DNA from: Aggregatilineales bacterium
Lineage (GTDB): Bacteria; Chloroflexota; Anaerolineae; Aggregatilineales; Phototrophicaceae
Length of the DNA: 64,000 nt
Assembly (NCBI GenBank): GCA_030834905.1
Contig: JAUQWZ010000024.1
Span: 248,001-312,000, forward strand
Direction of reading: 5' to 3'
A model generated the notes under the pieces. It had not been told where the DNA came from. It searched no databases and saw only the letters and a program-made list of their open reading frames with translations. Below are positions 16,927 to 26,440 of this stretch, in pieces. The position numbers and the translations under genes were made by a program. Each line of letters opens with the position of its first letter. The first letter of the stretch is position 1.

Positions 16927-17952
16927 TTATCCTGGTACGAAGTAAGCGAGATTGCCTCCGCGCCGAATTTCAGCGCAGACCACATCTCCATAGCGCTGCG
17001 TGGGCAGAATTCGCCACGTGCGCGGGAAGCCGTAAGCATTGCCAACCAGCGCGAGGTCGAGATCCTCGGCTGCCGGACGGATACAGTGGGTGACCGCAAT
17101 CGGCAGCCGCCCCGAAACAATGCCACTTTGCTGATAGAACTGCATGTCATATGCCACGCCGCGCCGGGTATAACCCTCAGGAGCAGGCGCGACATACTGC
17201 GACGACACTTCCCGACAGTGGACATTCAGATTATCGCGATAGCTGACGTATTCGTCGGCGGTATCCCACTGAAGCGCCTGACACTCGGCAAATGTCTGTA
17301 AGACCGACATGCTGACATCTGCCGCGCCAATTGTCTGCGCAACGGCATTCACGCCTTCGCCAGCCGCCGCGATTTCAAGGCTGATGCGGGCTTTGCCGCC
17401 CATATCGATGTTGACCGGCGCGGAACCATCAGAGGGACCCAGCACCTGAGCCGAGGCAAGATTGGTCACGTCAAAGCGCCCATTGGGCGTCCATGCCCAG
17501 TACGTGAGCACTGACGATCCCGAAGTATCCGCCAGAAACTCGAAATTGACCGGCAGGTAAAAGCCCACCCACACAGCGGGCTGCGAGACGGTCACTGGCG
17601 TTGGGAAATTAACGGTGAAGACACCCGCCTGAGTGATATCGACCTGGGTTTGCCCAGCAAGCGCCGCATCGACTGGCGAGCCGCCGTTGGCGTCCTGGAA
17701 GATGACCACATCCACCGCCGTTCCTGGCGTGGGGGTCTCAACCGAAATGCTCACCGCGCTGATGGTCGCTGGCAGCGCAATTCCAGCGGCGTTCAAATCA
17801 AATCCATTCATCACCAGCGACGCCTCGCCGGAAATGAACCAGACAGCATTCTGACTGTTACCATTCAAAGACAGGGTTTGTTCCTGGGCGCTGATAGGCA
17901 AGGCGGTCAACATCAGCAGACACAACAGAACCACCACGAATAGGCGCTTCAT
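16927..17952 (-). CDS. Secreted beta-rich protein of unknown function
   Basis: No family recognised. A clear signal peptide (MKRLFVVVLLCLLMLTALPISAQ) is followed by about 315 residues, mostly beta-strand-like and rich in Val, Asn, Asp and Pro. Four Cys lie in the last 130 residues, which could form disulphides outside the cell. The ATG at 17952 has GAGGGAG seven bases upstream; the GTG at 17955 used in the track is too close. It is driven by a good promoter at 17991-18019 and begins a unit with the NERD-like and GT39-like genes, which suggests an envelope role. Confidence 0.7.
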   Translation of the reverse strand: MKRLFVVVLLCLLMLTALPISAQEQTLSLNGNSQNAVWFISGEASLVMNGFDLNAAGIALPATISAVSISVETPTPGTAVDVVIFQDANGGSPVDAALAGQTQVDITQAGVFTVNFPTPVTVSQPAVWVGFYLPVNFEFLADTSGSSVLTYWAWTPNGRFDVTNLASAQVLGPSDGSAPVNIDMGGKARISLEIAAAGEGVNAVAQTIGAADVSMSVLQTFAECQALQWDTADEYVSYRDNLNVHCREVSSQYVAPAPEGYTRRGVAYDMQFYQQSGIVSGRLPIAVTHCIRPAAEDLDLALVGNAYGFPRTWRILPTQRYGDVVCAEIRRGGNLAYFVPG

Positions 17953-17990
17953 CACGCGACTCCCTCATTCAGAATGCCACAACGCACCGT

Positions 17991-18019
17991 ATTTTAGGTA
18001 CAATAGGGCGCTGGGTCAA
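17991..18019 (-). promoter_or_regulatory. Sigma-70-type promoter for the secreted-protein unit
   Basis: The minus strand reads TTGACC, 17 bases, TAAAAT, about 40 bases before the ATG at 17952. It faces away from yajC. Confidence 0.7.
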
Positions 18020-18073
18020 GCACACTGGCAGATTACCTCCGATCTTACCAATGGTACGCCGCCCAAACACGAC

Positions 18074-18079
18074 TATAAT
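18074..18079 (+). promoter_or_regulatory. -10 element upstream of yajC
   Basis: TATAAT lies 15 bases before the yajC ATG, leaving a very short leader that still contains GAGG. No convincing -35 is visible at 16-18 bases. Confidence 0.4.
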
Positions 18080-18094
18080 TTCCTGAGGTTCGAC

Positions 18095-18409
18095 ATGGAA
18101 GAAATTGCATTTGTAGGTCTGCTGCTGCTGTTAGGCTTGGGCGCTTACTGGTCGATGGTGATCTTTCCGCGCCAGCGCGAATTCCAGAAACAACAGCAGT
18201 ACGTGCGCTCGCTGCAGGAAGGTGACGAGATGATCACCTTTGGCGGCATCATCGGGCGCGTGCTGAAGATTGAGGCTGACAAAGGTATCGCCCAGGTCGA
18301 AATTGCCGATGGGGTGATCGTGCGCGTGGTCACAGCATCGCTGCTGCGCCCGTATGATCCGGCTGAACTGGCGGTCAGCGCCCAGCAGACAGCGGCACAG
18401 CAGGAATAG
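18095..18409 (+). CDS. yajC: Preprotein translocase subunit YajC
   Basis: YajC is the small accessory subunit of the SecDF-YajC complex. The 104-residue protein has one N-terminal transmembrane helix (FVGLLLLLGLGAYWSMVIF) followed by the family signature: PRQREFQKQQQYVRSLQEGDEMITFGGIIGRV. GAGG is six bases before the ATG. The order yajC-secD-secF is the standard one. A hairpin with a T-run separates it from secD. Confidence 0.95.
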   Translation: MEEIAFVGLLLLLGLGAYWSMVIFPRQREFQKQQQYVRSLQEGDEMITFGGIIGRVLKIEADKGIAQVEIADGVIVRVVTASLLRPYDPAELAVSAQQTAAQQE

Positions 18410-18425
18410 ACAACTCTGGCAGTCA

Positions 18426-18451
18426 CGGGGCGCGTATGCCCCGCAATTTTT
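18426..18451 (+). terminator. Intrinsic terminator-like hairpin between yajC and secD
   Basis: CGGGGC pairs with GCCCCG around GCGTAT and is followed by CAATTTTTG, 15 bases before the secD GTG. The stem is short (6 bp), so partial termination that lowers secDF relative to yajC is the likeliest effect. Confidence 0.55.
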
Positions 18452-18466
18452 GTGAAAGGGTAAAAT

Positions 18467-19915
18467 GTGAGTCGGCAGGCTGGCTGGCTAATCGTCATTA
18501 TCATACTATGTTTGTTTTGCGGCTGGGTGAGCTTACCGGAGACAGACGGTATTCACTGGGATACCGATGGCGACGGTACGCCCGATATCAATTTCAACAT
18601 TCGTCAAAGTCTCGGTCTGGATCTGGTCGGGGGGCTGCGGGTGCTGCTCACCGCCGAACTGCCGCCCGGCTCGTTCACGGTTGACGATCTGCGGCAGGCT
18701 GCCAATAACGTTGCCCGCCGCGTAAACGCGCTCGGCGTCACTGAACCAACCGTTCAGGTACAGGGCAGCAACCGGATTCTGGTGGAGCTTCCTGGCATCT
18801 CCAACCGTGAAGAAGCGATTGACACCATTCAGCAGACCGCCGCGCTGGAGTTCGTCGATTTCAGCGGGCTTGGCAGTCAGGCACAGCAGCTTGAAGGGCA
18901 TAAAGTCCTCACGACGCAGCAGGTGCTGATCGAGCAGCAGCGCCAGGCAAACGCTGCCGCGGCGGAAAACGGACAGAACGGCGTCGAAAGCGCGTTACCC
19001 GAAACTCAGGAAGAAGCGCCGGTCGTCAATCCGCTCACCGGGCAGCCGTTTGAAACAGTGCTGACCGGCGCCGATCTGCAAGCTGCGGTGGCGCAGACCA
19101 ATCTGGGGCAGTGGTTTATCAGCTTCGAGCTGACGCCAGCGGGGGCGCAGATTTTTGGTCCCTACACCGAATCGCGCCTGAACCAGCCAATGGCGCTCGT
19201 CCTCGATGGCGTGGTTCTGTCGGCTCCGGTCATCCGCGCCCGCCTGGATACGGGCGGCGTCATTGAAGGCGACTTCGATGAGCAGGAAGCCAAACAACTG
19301 GCGCTGCAACTGCGTTCCGGCGCGCTGCCGATTCCGCTGCGGGTCGAAAGCGCCGAGACGGTTGGCGCGACACTGGGACAGGAATCGGTCAACCTGAGCA
19401 TTCGCGCGGGCATCATCGGCGTGATCGTGGTGCTGCTGTTCATGCTCATCTACTACCGCGTGCCGGGCATCGCCGCTGACCTGGCGCTGCTGGTCTTTAT
19501 CCTGATGAACTTCGCCGTCTTCAAGCTGGTACCGATTACGCTGACGCTGCCCGCCATTACCGGCTTCCTGATCTCGATTGGCACAGCGGTTGATGGCAAC
19601 ATCCTGATCTTCGAGCGCATCAAAGAAGAAATGCGGGCGGGTAGTGAACTGGACGCAGCACTGGAAGCTGGCTTCTATCGCGCCTGGCATTCTATTCGCG
19701 ACTCCAACTTCTCCACTATCATCATCTGCGGCATTCTGTTCATGTTCGGGCAGACGCCGGGCGCAAGCGTGGTTGCCGGTTTCGCGGTGACGCTCGCCAT
19801 CGGTCTGATTATCAACCTGTTCACCGCCGTGGTGGTGACACGAACCTTTCTCCATATCCTGGTGAGCCTGCTGCGCCAGCCGCTTCGGCAGCGCGCCTGG
19901 CTGCTGGGCGCGTAA
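18467..19915 (+). CDS. secD: Protein translocase subunit SecD
   Basis: SecD uses the proton-motive force to help pull secreted proteins across the membrane. The 482-residue protein has the N-terminal helix, the D1 motif (GLDLVGGLRVLL), the periplasmic P1 domain and six-helix RND core with GTAVDGNILIFERIKEE. The start is GTG 18467 with GAAAGGG upstream. secF follows 15 bases after the stop. Its size is typical of SecD proteins that are split from SecF. Confidence 0.95.
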   Translation: MSRQAGWLIVIIILCLFCGWVSLPETDGIHWDTDGDGTPDINFNIRQSLGLDLVGGLRVLLTAELPPGSFTVDDLRQAANNVARRVNALGVTEPTVQVQGSNRILVELPGISNREEAIDTIQQTAALEFVDFSGLGSQAQQLEGHKVLTTQQVLIEQQRQANAAAAENGQNGVESALPETQEEAPVVNPLTGQPFETVLTGADLQAAVAQTNLGQWFISFELTPAGAQIFGPYTESRLNQPMALVLDGVVLSAPVIRARLDTGGVIEGDFDEQEAKQLALQLRSGALPIPLRVESAETVGATLGQESVNLSIRAGIIGVIVVLLFMLIYYRVPGIAADLALLVFILMNFAVFKLVPITLTLPAITGFLISIGTAVDGNILIFERIKEEMRAGSELDAALEAGFYRAWHSIRDSNFSTIIICGILFMFGQTPGASVVAGFAVTLAIGLIINLFTAVVVTRTFLHILVSLLRQPLRQRAWLLGA

Positions 19916-19930
19916 AGAAGAGATTCGACT

Positions 19931-20893
19931 ATGTTCAATCTGGTTCAAAAACGCCGGTACTTCTTCCTGATCTCGGCTGCGATCATCATTCCGGGGCTGC
20001 TCATTATGCTCTACTCCCTGGTAACGACCGGCAGTCTCTTCCGCCTGAGTAATGACTTCGTTGGCGGCAGCATTTATGAGTTCCAATTCACTGGTGATAC
20101 CGGCAGCGATACCGAGGCGAGCCTGCGCGATGTGTTTGAGCGCAACGGCAACGCCGATATTTCGGTGCAGCGGCTGGGCGATCCTGAGGCGAACCGATGG
20201 TCGGTGCGGGCTTCGTTTCAGGATCAAGCTATTACTGAGCGCATCATCTCCGAACTGAATGCTATCGCGCCGCTGGACGAGGGCAGCCTGCGGGTTGAGC
20301 AGGTATCCGGCACTGTCGGGCAGGAAGTGACCCAGGCGGCGGTGCTGGCGGTTTTCGTCGCCACGCTGGTCGTCACCGGCTATATCGTGCTGGCGTTCCG
20401 TCAGGTGCCGTATGCCATCCGCTACGGTGCCTGTGCCGTCGCGGCGATGTTTCACGACGTGCTGGTAGTGTGTGGGATTATGTCGCTGGCGGGGCTGCTG
20501 CTCGGCTGGGAAGTCGATGCGCTGTTCCTGACGGCAGTGCTTACCGTAGTCGGTTTCTCGGTGCAGGACACGATTGTCCTGTTCGACCGCATCCGCGAGA
20601 ACATTCCCAAGCATCTGGGCGAGCCTTACGAGACGATTGTTAACCGCAGTATGCTGGAGACGATTCACCGGTCGCTGGCAACGCAGCTTAACGCCTTCTT
20701 CATCATGGCGGCGATCCTGCTGTTTGGCGGCGATTCGATTAAGCAGTTCATCGCGATCCTGTTTCTGGGGCTGCTCACGGGCACGTATTCGTCGCTGTTC
20801 GTCGCTGTGCCGCTGCTGGTGGCGTGGGAAAAAGGTGAACTGCCGCTGACACGCCGTCCGCGTCCAGCCGTTGAAGCTAAAGCGGGGGCTTAA
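19931..20893 (+). CDS. secF: Protein translocase subunit SecF
   Basis: This is the partner of SecD, 320 residues, with the N-terminal helix, FVGGSIYEFQF (the D1-like segment) and the C-terminal helical bundle containing TVVGFSVQDTIVLFDRIREN. Transmembrane density and length are normal. It lies 15 bases after secD and six bases before a zinc-dependent dehydrogenase gene, which is probably on the same mRNA. Confidence 0.95.
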   Translation: MFNLVQKRRYFFLISAAIIIPGLLIMLYSLVTTGSLFRLSNDFVGGSIYEFQFTGDTGSDTEASLRDVFERNGNADISVQRLGDPEANRWSVRASFQDQAITERIISELNAIAPLDEGSLRVEQVSGTVGQEVTQAAVLAVFVATLVVTGYIVLAFRQVPYAIRYGACAVAAMFHDVLVVCGIMSLAGLLLGWEVDALFLTAVLTVVGFSVQDTIVLFDRIRENIPKHLGEPYETIVNRSMLETIHRSLATQLNAFFIMAAILLFGGDSIKQFIAILFLGLLTGTYSSLFVAVPLLVAWEKGELPLTRRPRPAVEAKAGA

Positions 20894-20899
20894 CCGATC

Positions 20900-21841
20900 A
20901 TGCGCGCAGTTATGTACGAAAACGTGCTGCGATTGGACACGACTGTTCCAAAGCCAGAGCCGACAAGCGAGCAGTCGCTGCTGAAGATTCGTCGCGCTGG
21001 CATCTGCAATACCGACCTCGAACTGATGGCGGGCTACAAGGAGTTTTCTGGCATTCTGGGGCATGAATTTGTCGCTGAAGTGGTTGGCGGTGAACTGGCG
21101 GGGCGGCGTGTGGTTGGCGAGATCAACGTTACCGACGGCACCTGCGAGATGTGCCAGCGGGGAATCCCGAGCCAGTGTCTGAATCGCAACGCCATCGGCA
21201 TTGACGATCATCCGGGCGCGTTTGCCGATTATCTGGCGCTGGTATCTCGCAATCTGTATCCTGTGCCGGACGACGTATCCGACGATATGGCGGTTTTTGT
21301 CGAGCCGCTGGCAGCCGCTTTGCAGGTTACTGAAGGCGTGCATATTTCGCCGCGCGACCGGGTGGTCCTGATCGGCGCGGGCAAGCTGGGGCTGCTGGTC
21401 GCTCAGGTGCTGAAGCTGACCGGAGCCGATCTGTCGGTGGTGGCGCGGCGTGAGAAACCGGCGGCGCTGCTGCAAAAATGGGGCATTCGCGCTGTGACCG
21501 CCGACGAACTTGCCAGGCGCAGCGCGCAGGTGGTGGTGGACTGCACCGGCAACGCGGAAGGCTTCGCGCAGGCGCTCGAACTGGTGCAGCCGCGCGGTAC
21601 TATCGTCCTCAAAAGCACTTACGTTGGCACCCCGGCTGCGAACCTGACACGGGTCGCCGTCGATGAAATCAGGGTGGTTGGCAGCCGCTGCGGACCTTTC
21701 GACGCGGCGCTGCGCCTGCTGTCCCACGGGCTGATTGATACCGAGTCGATGATTGACGGGCGCTACAGCATCGATGCCGCGCTGGCGGCGTTTGACCACG
21801 CCGCCAAGCCCGGCGCGCTGAAGGTGCTGCTGGAATTCTGA
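20900..21841 (+). CDS. Zinc-dependent medium-chain alcohol/threonine dehydrogenase-like protein
   Basis: This is an MDR-family NAD(P)-dependent dehydrogenase. Catalytic zinc ligands are visible as GICNTD and GHEFV. A structural-zinc-like lobe (CEMCQRGIPSQC) shows three of the usual four Cys. The Rossmann motif is VVLIGAGKLGLLVAQ. At 313 residues it is shorter than the usual 340-350. The substrate cannot be named; similarity is closest to the threonine/sorbitol dehydrogenase side of the family. It follows secF by six bases. Confidence 0.85.
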   Translation: MRAVMYENVLRLDTTVPKPEPTSEQSLLKIRRAGICNTDLELMAGYKEFSGILGHEFVAEVVGGELAGRRVVGEINVTDGTCEMCQRGIPSQCLNRNAIGIDDHPGAFADYLALVSRNLYPVPDDVSDDMAVFVEPLAAALQVTEGVHISPRDRVVLIGAGKLGLLVAQVLKLTGADLSVVARREKPAALLQKWGIRAVTADELARRSAQVVVDCTGNAEGFAQALELVQPRGTIVLKSTYVGTPAANLTRVAVDEIRVVGSRCGPFDAALRLLSHGLIDTESMIDGRYSIDAALAAFDHAAKPGALKVLLEF

Positions 21842-21876
21842 CAGTGTGGTGAATTAAACCATCGGATCGATGTAGC

Positions 21877-21894
21877 GGCGCAGCGTGCTGCGCC
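21877..21894. terminator. Hairpin between convergent dehydrogenase and histidine kinase genes
   Basis: GGCGCAGC and GCTGCGCC form a tight stem, followed on the plus strand by CTTTC. The weak T-run makes it an uncertain terminator for the dehydrogenase. Confidence 0.35.
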
Positions 21895-21920
21895 CTTTCA
21901 ATTATCAACCTGGACGGCGG

Positions 21921-23129
<1,209 letters not shown>

Positions 23130-23131
23130 CG

Positions 23132-23887
23132 TCACTCCAGGTGGCGCATGATTTCAGGCAAAACCTCCGCCGCATCGCCGTGAATTACCACACAGGCGGA
23201 TTGGTCGAAGGGCGTAGGTTCACGATTGATAATCACCAGCCGCGCGCCGTGACGCAGCGCCAGACGCGGAATGTCGCTGGCGGGCGCTACTTCCAGCGAT
23301 GTCCCAATCACCAGCATCAGATCGGAATGTCGGGCGGCGACCTGGGCGGCATGAAACACCTGATGCGGAAGCTGCTCCCCGAACAGAATCACGTTGGGCT
23401 TGATGATACCCCCGCAGGCGGGACAGCGCGGAATCACCCGGTCGCTCAGAAACTGGCGCAGGATTGGCTCTCCGGGATAGATTTTGAAGCAGTGGGTGCA
23501 GGTCGCCTCACGCAGATGCCCGTGAAGCTCGAAAACGCGGCTGCTGCCAGCGCGGGTGTGCAGCGCATCGATGTTCTGGGTGATGATGCTCTGCAGGCTG
23601 GCGCGCGTTTCAAGTTCCGCCAGGGCGTAATGCGCGACATTGGGTTTAGCGTCACAGGTTATCTGCGCCAGCGTATACACCCAATCATAAAACAACTGCG
23701 GATTCTGGCGAAAGCCGTAGATGCTGGCAACCGCCATCGGATCGACATTGTTCCACAATCCTGAGCTTGGACTGCGGAAATCGGGGATACCAGACGAAGT
23801 GCTGATGCCAGCGCCAGTAAAAGCCACCGCAGCGCGTGAATGTTTTAACAGGCGGGCGATCTCGGCAATTCGGTCAATCGCTGCCAT
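23132..23887 (-). CDS. Sirtuin, NAD-dependent protein deacylase (SIR2 family)
   Basis: Sirtuins remove acyl groups from lysine using NAD. The 251-residue protein shows the NAD loop GAGISTSSGIPDFR (25-38), TQNIDALHTRAG (103-114), and catalytic His122 in ELHG. Four zinc Cys are at 130, 133, 155 and 158, and GTSLEVAPAS lies near the C-terminus. The start at 23887 lies one base after the upstream TGA (TGATATG); the track start at 23995 would overlap the upstream gene by over 100 bases. It is sandwiched with tight coupling between a REC-CpaE fusion and a GAF kinase. Confidence 0.93.
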   Translation of the reverse strand: MAAIDRIAEIARLLKHSRAAVAFTGAGISTSSGIPDFRSPSSGLWNNVDPMAVASIYGFRQNPQLFYDWVYTLAQITCDAKPNVAHYALAELETRASLQSIITQNIDALHTRAGSSRVFELHGHLREATCTHCFKIYPGEPILRQFLSDRVIPRCPACGGIIKPNVILFGEQLPHQVFHAAQVAARHSDLMLVIGTSLEVAPASDIPRLALRHGARLVIINREPTPFDQSACVVIHGDAAEVLPEIMRHLE

Positions 23888-23888
23888 A

Positions 23889-25052
23889 TCAGGTTGCCGA
23901 TTCACCACCCACGGGGGCGCGTACACGCAGGTGAATATCTTCTGAGAGTTTGATGATTTGCGAAGAGGCAATCGCGGTTGGCTGGTAGAGCACAACCGGC
24001 GTGTGGGCGTATGTCGCCTGGTACATCAACTCTGATGCCAGCGAGACGATGGCGCGGATCTCGTGCCCGACCATCTGCTCGACTTCACTCCATGAGGGCG
24101 GGTTGCTCGACGCCGCGCGGTTGACGACAACCACGTGGATATTGCTCGGTTCCGGGCGTGTTGGCTCGATTTCCGCCATGATTTCGCGCGCCATCGTCAG
24201 GGTGATCGTGCTCGAATCGACGACCACGATCAGGTGATCCATTTCCGCTTGAAGCCTCGTCACCTGCTGAGATAAGCCGCTGCCGAGATCGAACACCAGC
24301 GGGCGTCCCATCGTCCGCAGCGTATCAATGACCGCCAGCTCGGACTCCAGTGGATAGTTATGGTACGATTCCAGCGGGCGCGTGGACGACAGCAGCACGC
24401 GCAAGCCGCTGCTGTGCGTCGCCAGCTCGCTTTCGATAAGGCGCGAATGAATTTCTTCCACCGACTTACTGAGTACGTTCGCCATGCCGCGGGCATTGTT
24501 GAAACCGAGCGTCAAGCCGAGACTGCCAGCGCCGGGTCGAAAATCAGCCAGGATGGGGTTGTCGCCTGCCATCAGACGCGCGGCGGCGATGTTCATCGCG
24601 ATTGTAGTTGCGCCGACGCCGCCTTTTGCCCCCAGAACGCCAATCGTCGTGCCTCGATTCAGCGCCACCGGACGCTGCGTGTTGTTACGTCCCAGAATGG
24701 CTTTCACGCGCGAGGCAAGCTCAGCCGGGTGGGTGGGTTTTGTAAGGTAGTCGTCGGCTCCGGCTTCAAAGCCAGCCACCTTATCGTCGATCAGAGTCTT
24801 GGCGGTAAACATAATGATCGGAATAGCTTTGGTTTCGGGATTCTTACGAAGACGACGGCAGACCTCATAGCCGTTCATATCTGGCATCATCACATCCAGA
24901 ATGATCAGATCGGGACGGTCGCTGACAGCTTTGGCAATCGCCTGATTGCCAGCGTTGGCAGCAATCACGTCGTACCCATTACGCTGGAGCATAAGCCCAA
25001 TCAGTTTCAGGCTATCGAGATCATCATCTACCACCAGTATTTTTTCAGCCAT
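23889..25052 (-). CDS. Response-regulator receiver fused to CpaE/TadZ-like ParA ATPase
   Basis: The REC domain (about 1-120) has the acidic pocket VVDDD, phospho-acceptor Asp in LIILDVMMPDMNG, and the KP pair (LTKPTHP). A MinD/ParA-type ATPase follows with a deviant Walker A, GAKGGVGATT. The usual Lys/Ser after Gly is Ala, as in CpaE/TadZ proteins that localise pili machinery. Total is 388 codons from ATG 25052; ATG 25082 is an alternative. The gene is followed directly by the sirtuin and the GAF kinase. No tad/pilus genes lie in the window, so its localisation target is unknown. Confidence 0.88.
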   Translation of the reverse strand: MAEKILVVDDDLDSLKLIGLMLQRNGYDVIAANAGNQAIAKAVSDRPDLIILDVMMPDMNGYEVCRRLRKNPETKAIPIIMFTAKTLIDDKVAGFEAGADDYLTKPTHPAELASRVKAILGRNNTQRPVALNRGTTIGVLGAKGGVGATTIAMNIAAARLMAGDNPILADFRPGAGSLGLTLGFNNARGMANVLSKSVEEIHSRLIESELATHSSGLRVLLSSTRPLESYHNYPLESELAVIDTLRTMGRPLVFDLGSGLSQQVTRLQAEMDHLIVVVDSSTITLTMAREIMAEIEPTRPEPSNIHVVVVNRAASSNPPSWSEVEQMVGHEIRAIVSLASELMYQATYAHTPVVLYQPTAIASSQIIKLSEDIHLRVRAPVGGESAT

Positions 25053-25138
25053 GTTGTCGCCATCTAAGTTGACCGTAAGCATCTTTATTAAAAGTCTAGC
25101 ATGAAAGAATTAGCGCTGCAAGAAAGGTGATGGGGAGT

Positions 25139-25167
25139 TTGCGCGGCAGAATTTGCAGCCTTATAAT
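25139..25167 (+). promoter_or_regulatory. Sigma-70-type promoter of the PAS histidine kinase
   Basis: TTGCGC, 17 bases, TATAAT. The element overlaps the track start codon at 25153, which excludes that start and supports translation from 25237 (or 25213). Confidence 0.6.
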
Positions 25168-25236
25168 AGGAGTCTATTACAGCAAGCCGCCGCGAACGCA
25201 ATCCCCTGCTGGATGCAGGCGCAAAAAGGCTCCCAC

Positions 25237-26343
25237 ATGCTTGACAACCTGACGTTGAATTCTGATGATGACTCCCAGGAACTGCGACGGCTAACGTCAG
25301 CGCTTCTGGAGGTTGTGCCCGATCCGGTTCTGGTCTGGGATCAGGATTATAAGCTGCATCTGTATAATGCCTCGGCGGCGGCGCTGTTTGCGCTGAGCGA
25401 CGAATCTCTTGGTAAGCCGCTGAAGGCTGTGGTTCGATCTGAGGCGCTGACCGCCTTTGCGCGGGGCAGCCAGATGCTGTCTGAGTGGACGCCTGACTGG
25501 GACGGCTCAAACAGGTTGGCGGCATACGTGCCGCATCTTCAGCCAGTGGCTGGTCGCGCTAGCGAAACGCTGGGTTGGGTGCTGCTGCTGCACGATATCA
25601 CTCAGCTTAAAGGCGTAAATCGCAGCCAGAACGAGTTCATCCATCTCGTTTCGCACGATCTGCGCTCTCCACTGACGGTGATGCGCGGTTTCGCCAGTAT
25701 GCTGGAAGCTGGCGCGCCCGGTCCCGTCAATGCCAAACAGATGGAATACATTCAGAAAATCCTGTCGGGAATCGCCCAGATGACCGCGCAGGTCGAAAAC
25801 ATTCAGGATGCCGGGCGCTTCGATCCCGATACCGGCTTCTATGAGATGCGGCGGTCGCCCTGTGACCTGGGCGAAATCGCGGTGCGGATCGTGCAGGATC
25901 ATCTGATACCCGCTGAGAAGCAGGAGATCGAAATTTCGGTGAGCGTCGCTGACGACGTGCCGATCATCAACGTTGACAGCCTGATGATGGAACGCGCTAT
26001 CAGCAACCTGATCGACAACGCCATCAAATACACTCCCAACGGCGGCAAGATCGAGGTCGCGGTACGCGCCACCGGCAGCCAGGTTCAACTGGCGGTACAC
26101 GATAACGGCTTTGGCGTCAGCCCGGACAACCAGAAGCTGCTGTTTCAGCGTCATGTGCGTATTCCACGCGCCGAGCATAAAAAAGTCAAAGGCTCCGGGT
26201 TAGGTTTGTTCATCGTTCGGAGCGTGGCGCGGCAGCACGGCGGCAGCACCTGGGTGGAGAGCGCCGAAGGGCAGGGCAGCACTTTTGGGTTGACTATTCC
26301 ACTTCAGGGTGCCAACCTCATCCTGCCGCCGTCAAACGATTGA
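25237..26343 (+). CDS. PAS-domain sensor histidine kinase
   Basis: A soluble sensor kinase, about 368 residues. It has a PAS fold at about 15-125 (VPDPVLVWDQDYKLHLYNASAAALFAL), HisKA with SHDLRSPLTVMRGF, and a HATPase domain with AISNLIDNAIKYTPNGG, VHDNGFGV and GSGLGLFIVRSV. An AAAAGG site lies seven bases before ATG 25237. It is divergent from the REC-ATPase/sirtuin/GAF-kinase operon, so two kinases could feed the one REC fusion. No response regulator is adjacent on its own strand. Confidence 0.88.
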   Translation: MLDNLTLNSDDDSQELRRLTSALLEVVPDPVLVWDQDYKLHLYNASAAALFALSDESLGKPLKAVVRSEALTAFARGSQMLSEWTPDWDGSNRLAAYVPHLQPVAGRASETLGWVLLLHDITQLKGVNRSQNEFIHLVSHDLRSPLTVMRGFASMLEAGAPGPVNAKQMEYIQKILSGIAQMTAQVENIQDAGRFDPDTGFYEMRRSPCDLGEIAVRIVQDHLIPAEKQEIEISVSVADDVPIINVDSLMMERAISNLIDNAIKYTPNGGKIEVAVRATGSQVQLAVHDNGFGVSPDNQKLLFQRHVRIPRAEHKKVKGSGLGLFIVRSVARQHGGSTWVESAEGQGSTFGLTIPLQGANLILPPSND

Positions 26344-26440
26344 AAGCCCGTTAGAATTCCGGTAAACTAAACATTATTCATCGCACAAGTGTTCGCTTTT
26401 CTGGCGGCGCGCGTTGGGTGTTGTGTTAGAGGTGGATATT

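Noticed and set aside
18995-21799. 934-codon open frame on the minus strand opposite secD, secF and the dehydrogenase
   Set aside because: Its protein is Arg/His/Gln-rich with no domain pattern, and it is fully antisense to three well-supported genes; a GC-biased shadow frame.
25088-25525. 145-codon minus-strand frame over the PAS kinase start
   Set aside because: Covers the kinase promoter and coding start antisense; Pro/Ser/Ala-rich, no ribosome site.
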